Shown here: positions 63,528-64,000 of the stretch, piece by piece
Position numbering within the stretch: position 1 is the first letter of the stretch
Layout: each line of letters starts with the position of its first letter
Origin: Streptomyces fradiae
GTDB lineage: Bacteria; Actinomycetota; Actinomycetes; Streptomycetales; Streptomycetaceae
NCBI RefSeq assembly: GCF_041270065.1
Contig: NZ_CP065958.1
Span: forward strand, 4,650,001-4,714,000
DNA: 64,000 nucleotides
Direction: 5' to 3'
Translations under genes and position numbers: made by a program
Notes under the pieces: generated by a model
The model's database searches: none
Seen by the model: only the letters and a program-made list of their open reading frames with translations
Told to the model about the DNA's origin: nothing

Positions 63528-64000
63528 AGCCAGTGCTGCAGCTCGCCCAGGGCGCCGATCTCGTCCAGTCCGTCGACTGGCTCGCCATCGCGCCACCCAC
63601 CCTCACCGCGCTGGTCGCGCTGGTCGTCCTCGTCGCCGACCTGTTCGTCCCCGAGGCGCGCAAGCGGCTCCTCGGCTGGACCGCGATCGCCGGCCTCGCC
63701 GCCGCGCTCGCACTGCTCGCCCCGCTGCGCGCGGCCGACCGCTCCACCTTCTGCCTCACCGCCGCCACCGAGCTGCGCGCGTGCAGCTACACCGCCGACA
63801 CCTTCACCCTGGTCATCCAGTTCCTGGTGCTCGCGGGCGCGCTCGTCACCGCCCTGCTCTCGCTCGACGACACCGACGGCGCCCGCCGGAAGCTGCCCGC
63901 CGGCGAGTACTGGTTCCTGCTGCTCTCCTCCGCCGCCGGCGCCGCTCTGCTGCCCGCCTCCCGCGACCTCGCCACCCTCGTCGTCGCCCTCGAAGTGGCC
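63524..64000 (+). CDS. nuoN: NADH-quinone oxidoreductase subunit N, second operon, 5' part
   Basis: 159 codons visible; the gene runs off the window. Start GTG overlaps the nuoM stop. Visible segments SVDWLAIAPPTLTALVALVV and EYWFLLLSSAAGAALLPASR are in the family order, ending just before the LFVALE-type motif (here RDLATLVVALEVA). Whether more nuo genes follow cannot be told. Confidence 0.9.
   Translation, partial: MKPVLQLAQGADLVQSVDWLAIAPPTLTALVALVVLVADLFVPEARKRLLGWTAIAGLAAALALLAPLRAADRSTFCLTAATELRACSYTADTFTLVIQFLVLAGALVTALLSLDDTDGARRKLPAGEYWFLLLSSAAGAALLPASRDLATLVVALEVA

Overview
The window is high-GC DNA (by eye around 70 percent G+C, with third codon positions almost all G or C) typical of a Streptomyces chromosome core. 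Supporting signs are sortase-E type LAxTG surface proteins, an S. griseus-type aminopeptidase, a WhiJ-like XRE/DUF397/ATPase cluster, many GTG starts, GTGA/ATGA stop-start overlaps and a single TTA leucine codon. As far as I recall, the order nuo operon, polyprenyl synthase, korAB, two-component genes, second nuo operon matches the S. coelicolor chromosome. I see no insertion sequence, prophage, CRISPR array, tRNA or rRNA.

Layout. Bases 1-9356 hold the end of a full-type respiratory complex I operon (nuoG partial, H, I, J, K, L, M, N), closed by a hairpin at 9369-9400. Bases 9414-14209 hold a small secreted protein, an AraC regulator, a secreted intradiol dioxygenase with a carbohydrate-binding module, a small unknown protein and fumarylacetoacetase. 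Bases 14210-16944 hold two tandem paralogous coiled-coil surface proteins with LAxTG sorting signals. Bases 16977-27620 hold a CocE-type hydrolase, a polyprenyl diphosphate synthase, a LolA-like secreted protein, a secreted M28 aminopeptidase, a serine beta-lactamase/DD-peptidase-like protein, an esterase with a divergent PucR-type regulator, and a HEAT-repeat protein with a possible ADP-ribosyltransferase-like head.

Bases 27634-42464 are accessory: a kinase remnant, two small membrane proteins, a barstar-domain gene next to twin 14-bp palindromes, a phosphotransferase, a WhiJ-like cluster, a phosphoglycerate-mutase-like phosphatase, an EF-hand protein, several DUF proteins, a 640-bp non-coding repeat region, an MscS/CmpX-type membrane protein, a RarD-type permease and a QorR/Qor2-like redox pair. 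Bases 42540-47943 hold a lipoprotein gene with a TTA codon, overlapping the first of two receptor-like Ser/Thr kinases fused to periplasmic binding domains.

Bases 47964-64000 form an energy-metabolism block: korB/korA (2-oxoacid:ferredoxin oxidoreductase), a NarL-type response regulator with two paralogous sensor kinases, and divergently a second nuo operon (A, B, C, H, I, J, K, L, M, N; N runs off the window). This second operon encodes no NuoD, E, F or G, so it has a membrane arm and an electron-wire fragment but no NADH-oxidising module. A motif G-tract-N4/5-CCCTACCGG occurs upstream of each sensor kinase, and one copy also lies upstream of nuoA2, suggesting joint control. The strongest hypothesis is a ferredoxin-linked or otherwise alternative complex I fed by KorAB, controlled by the adjacent two-component system and using menaquinone whose side chain could come from the polyprenyl synthase nearby.
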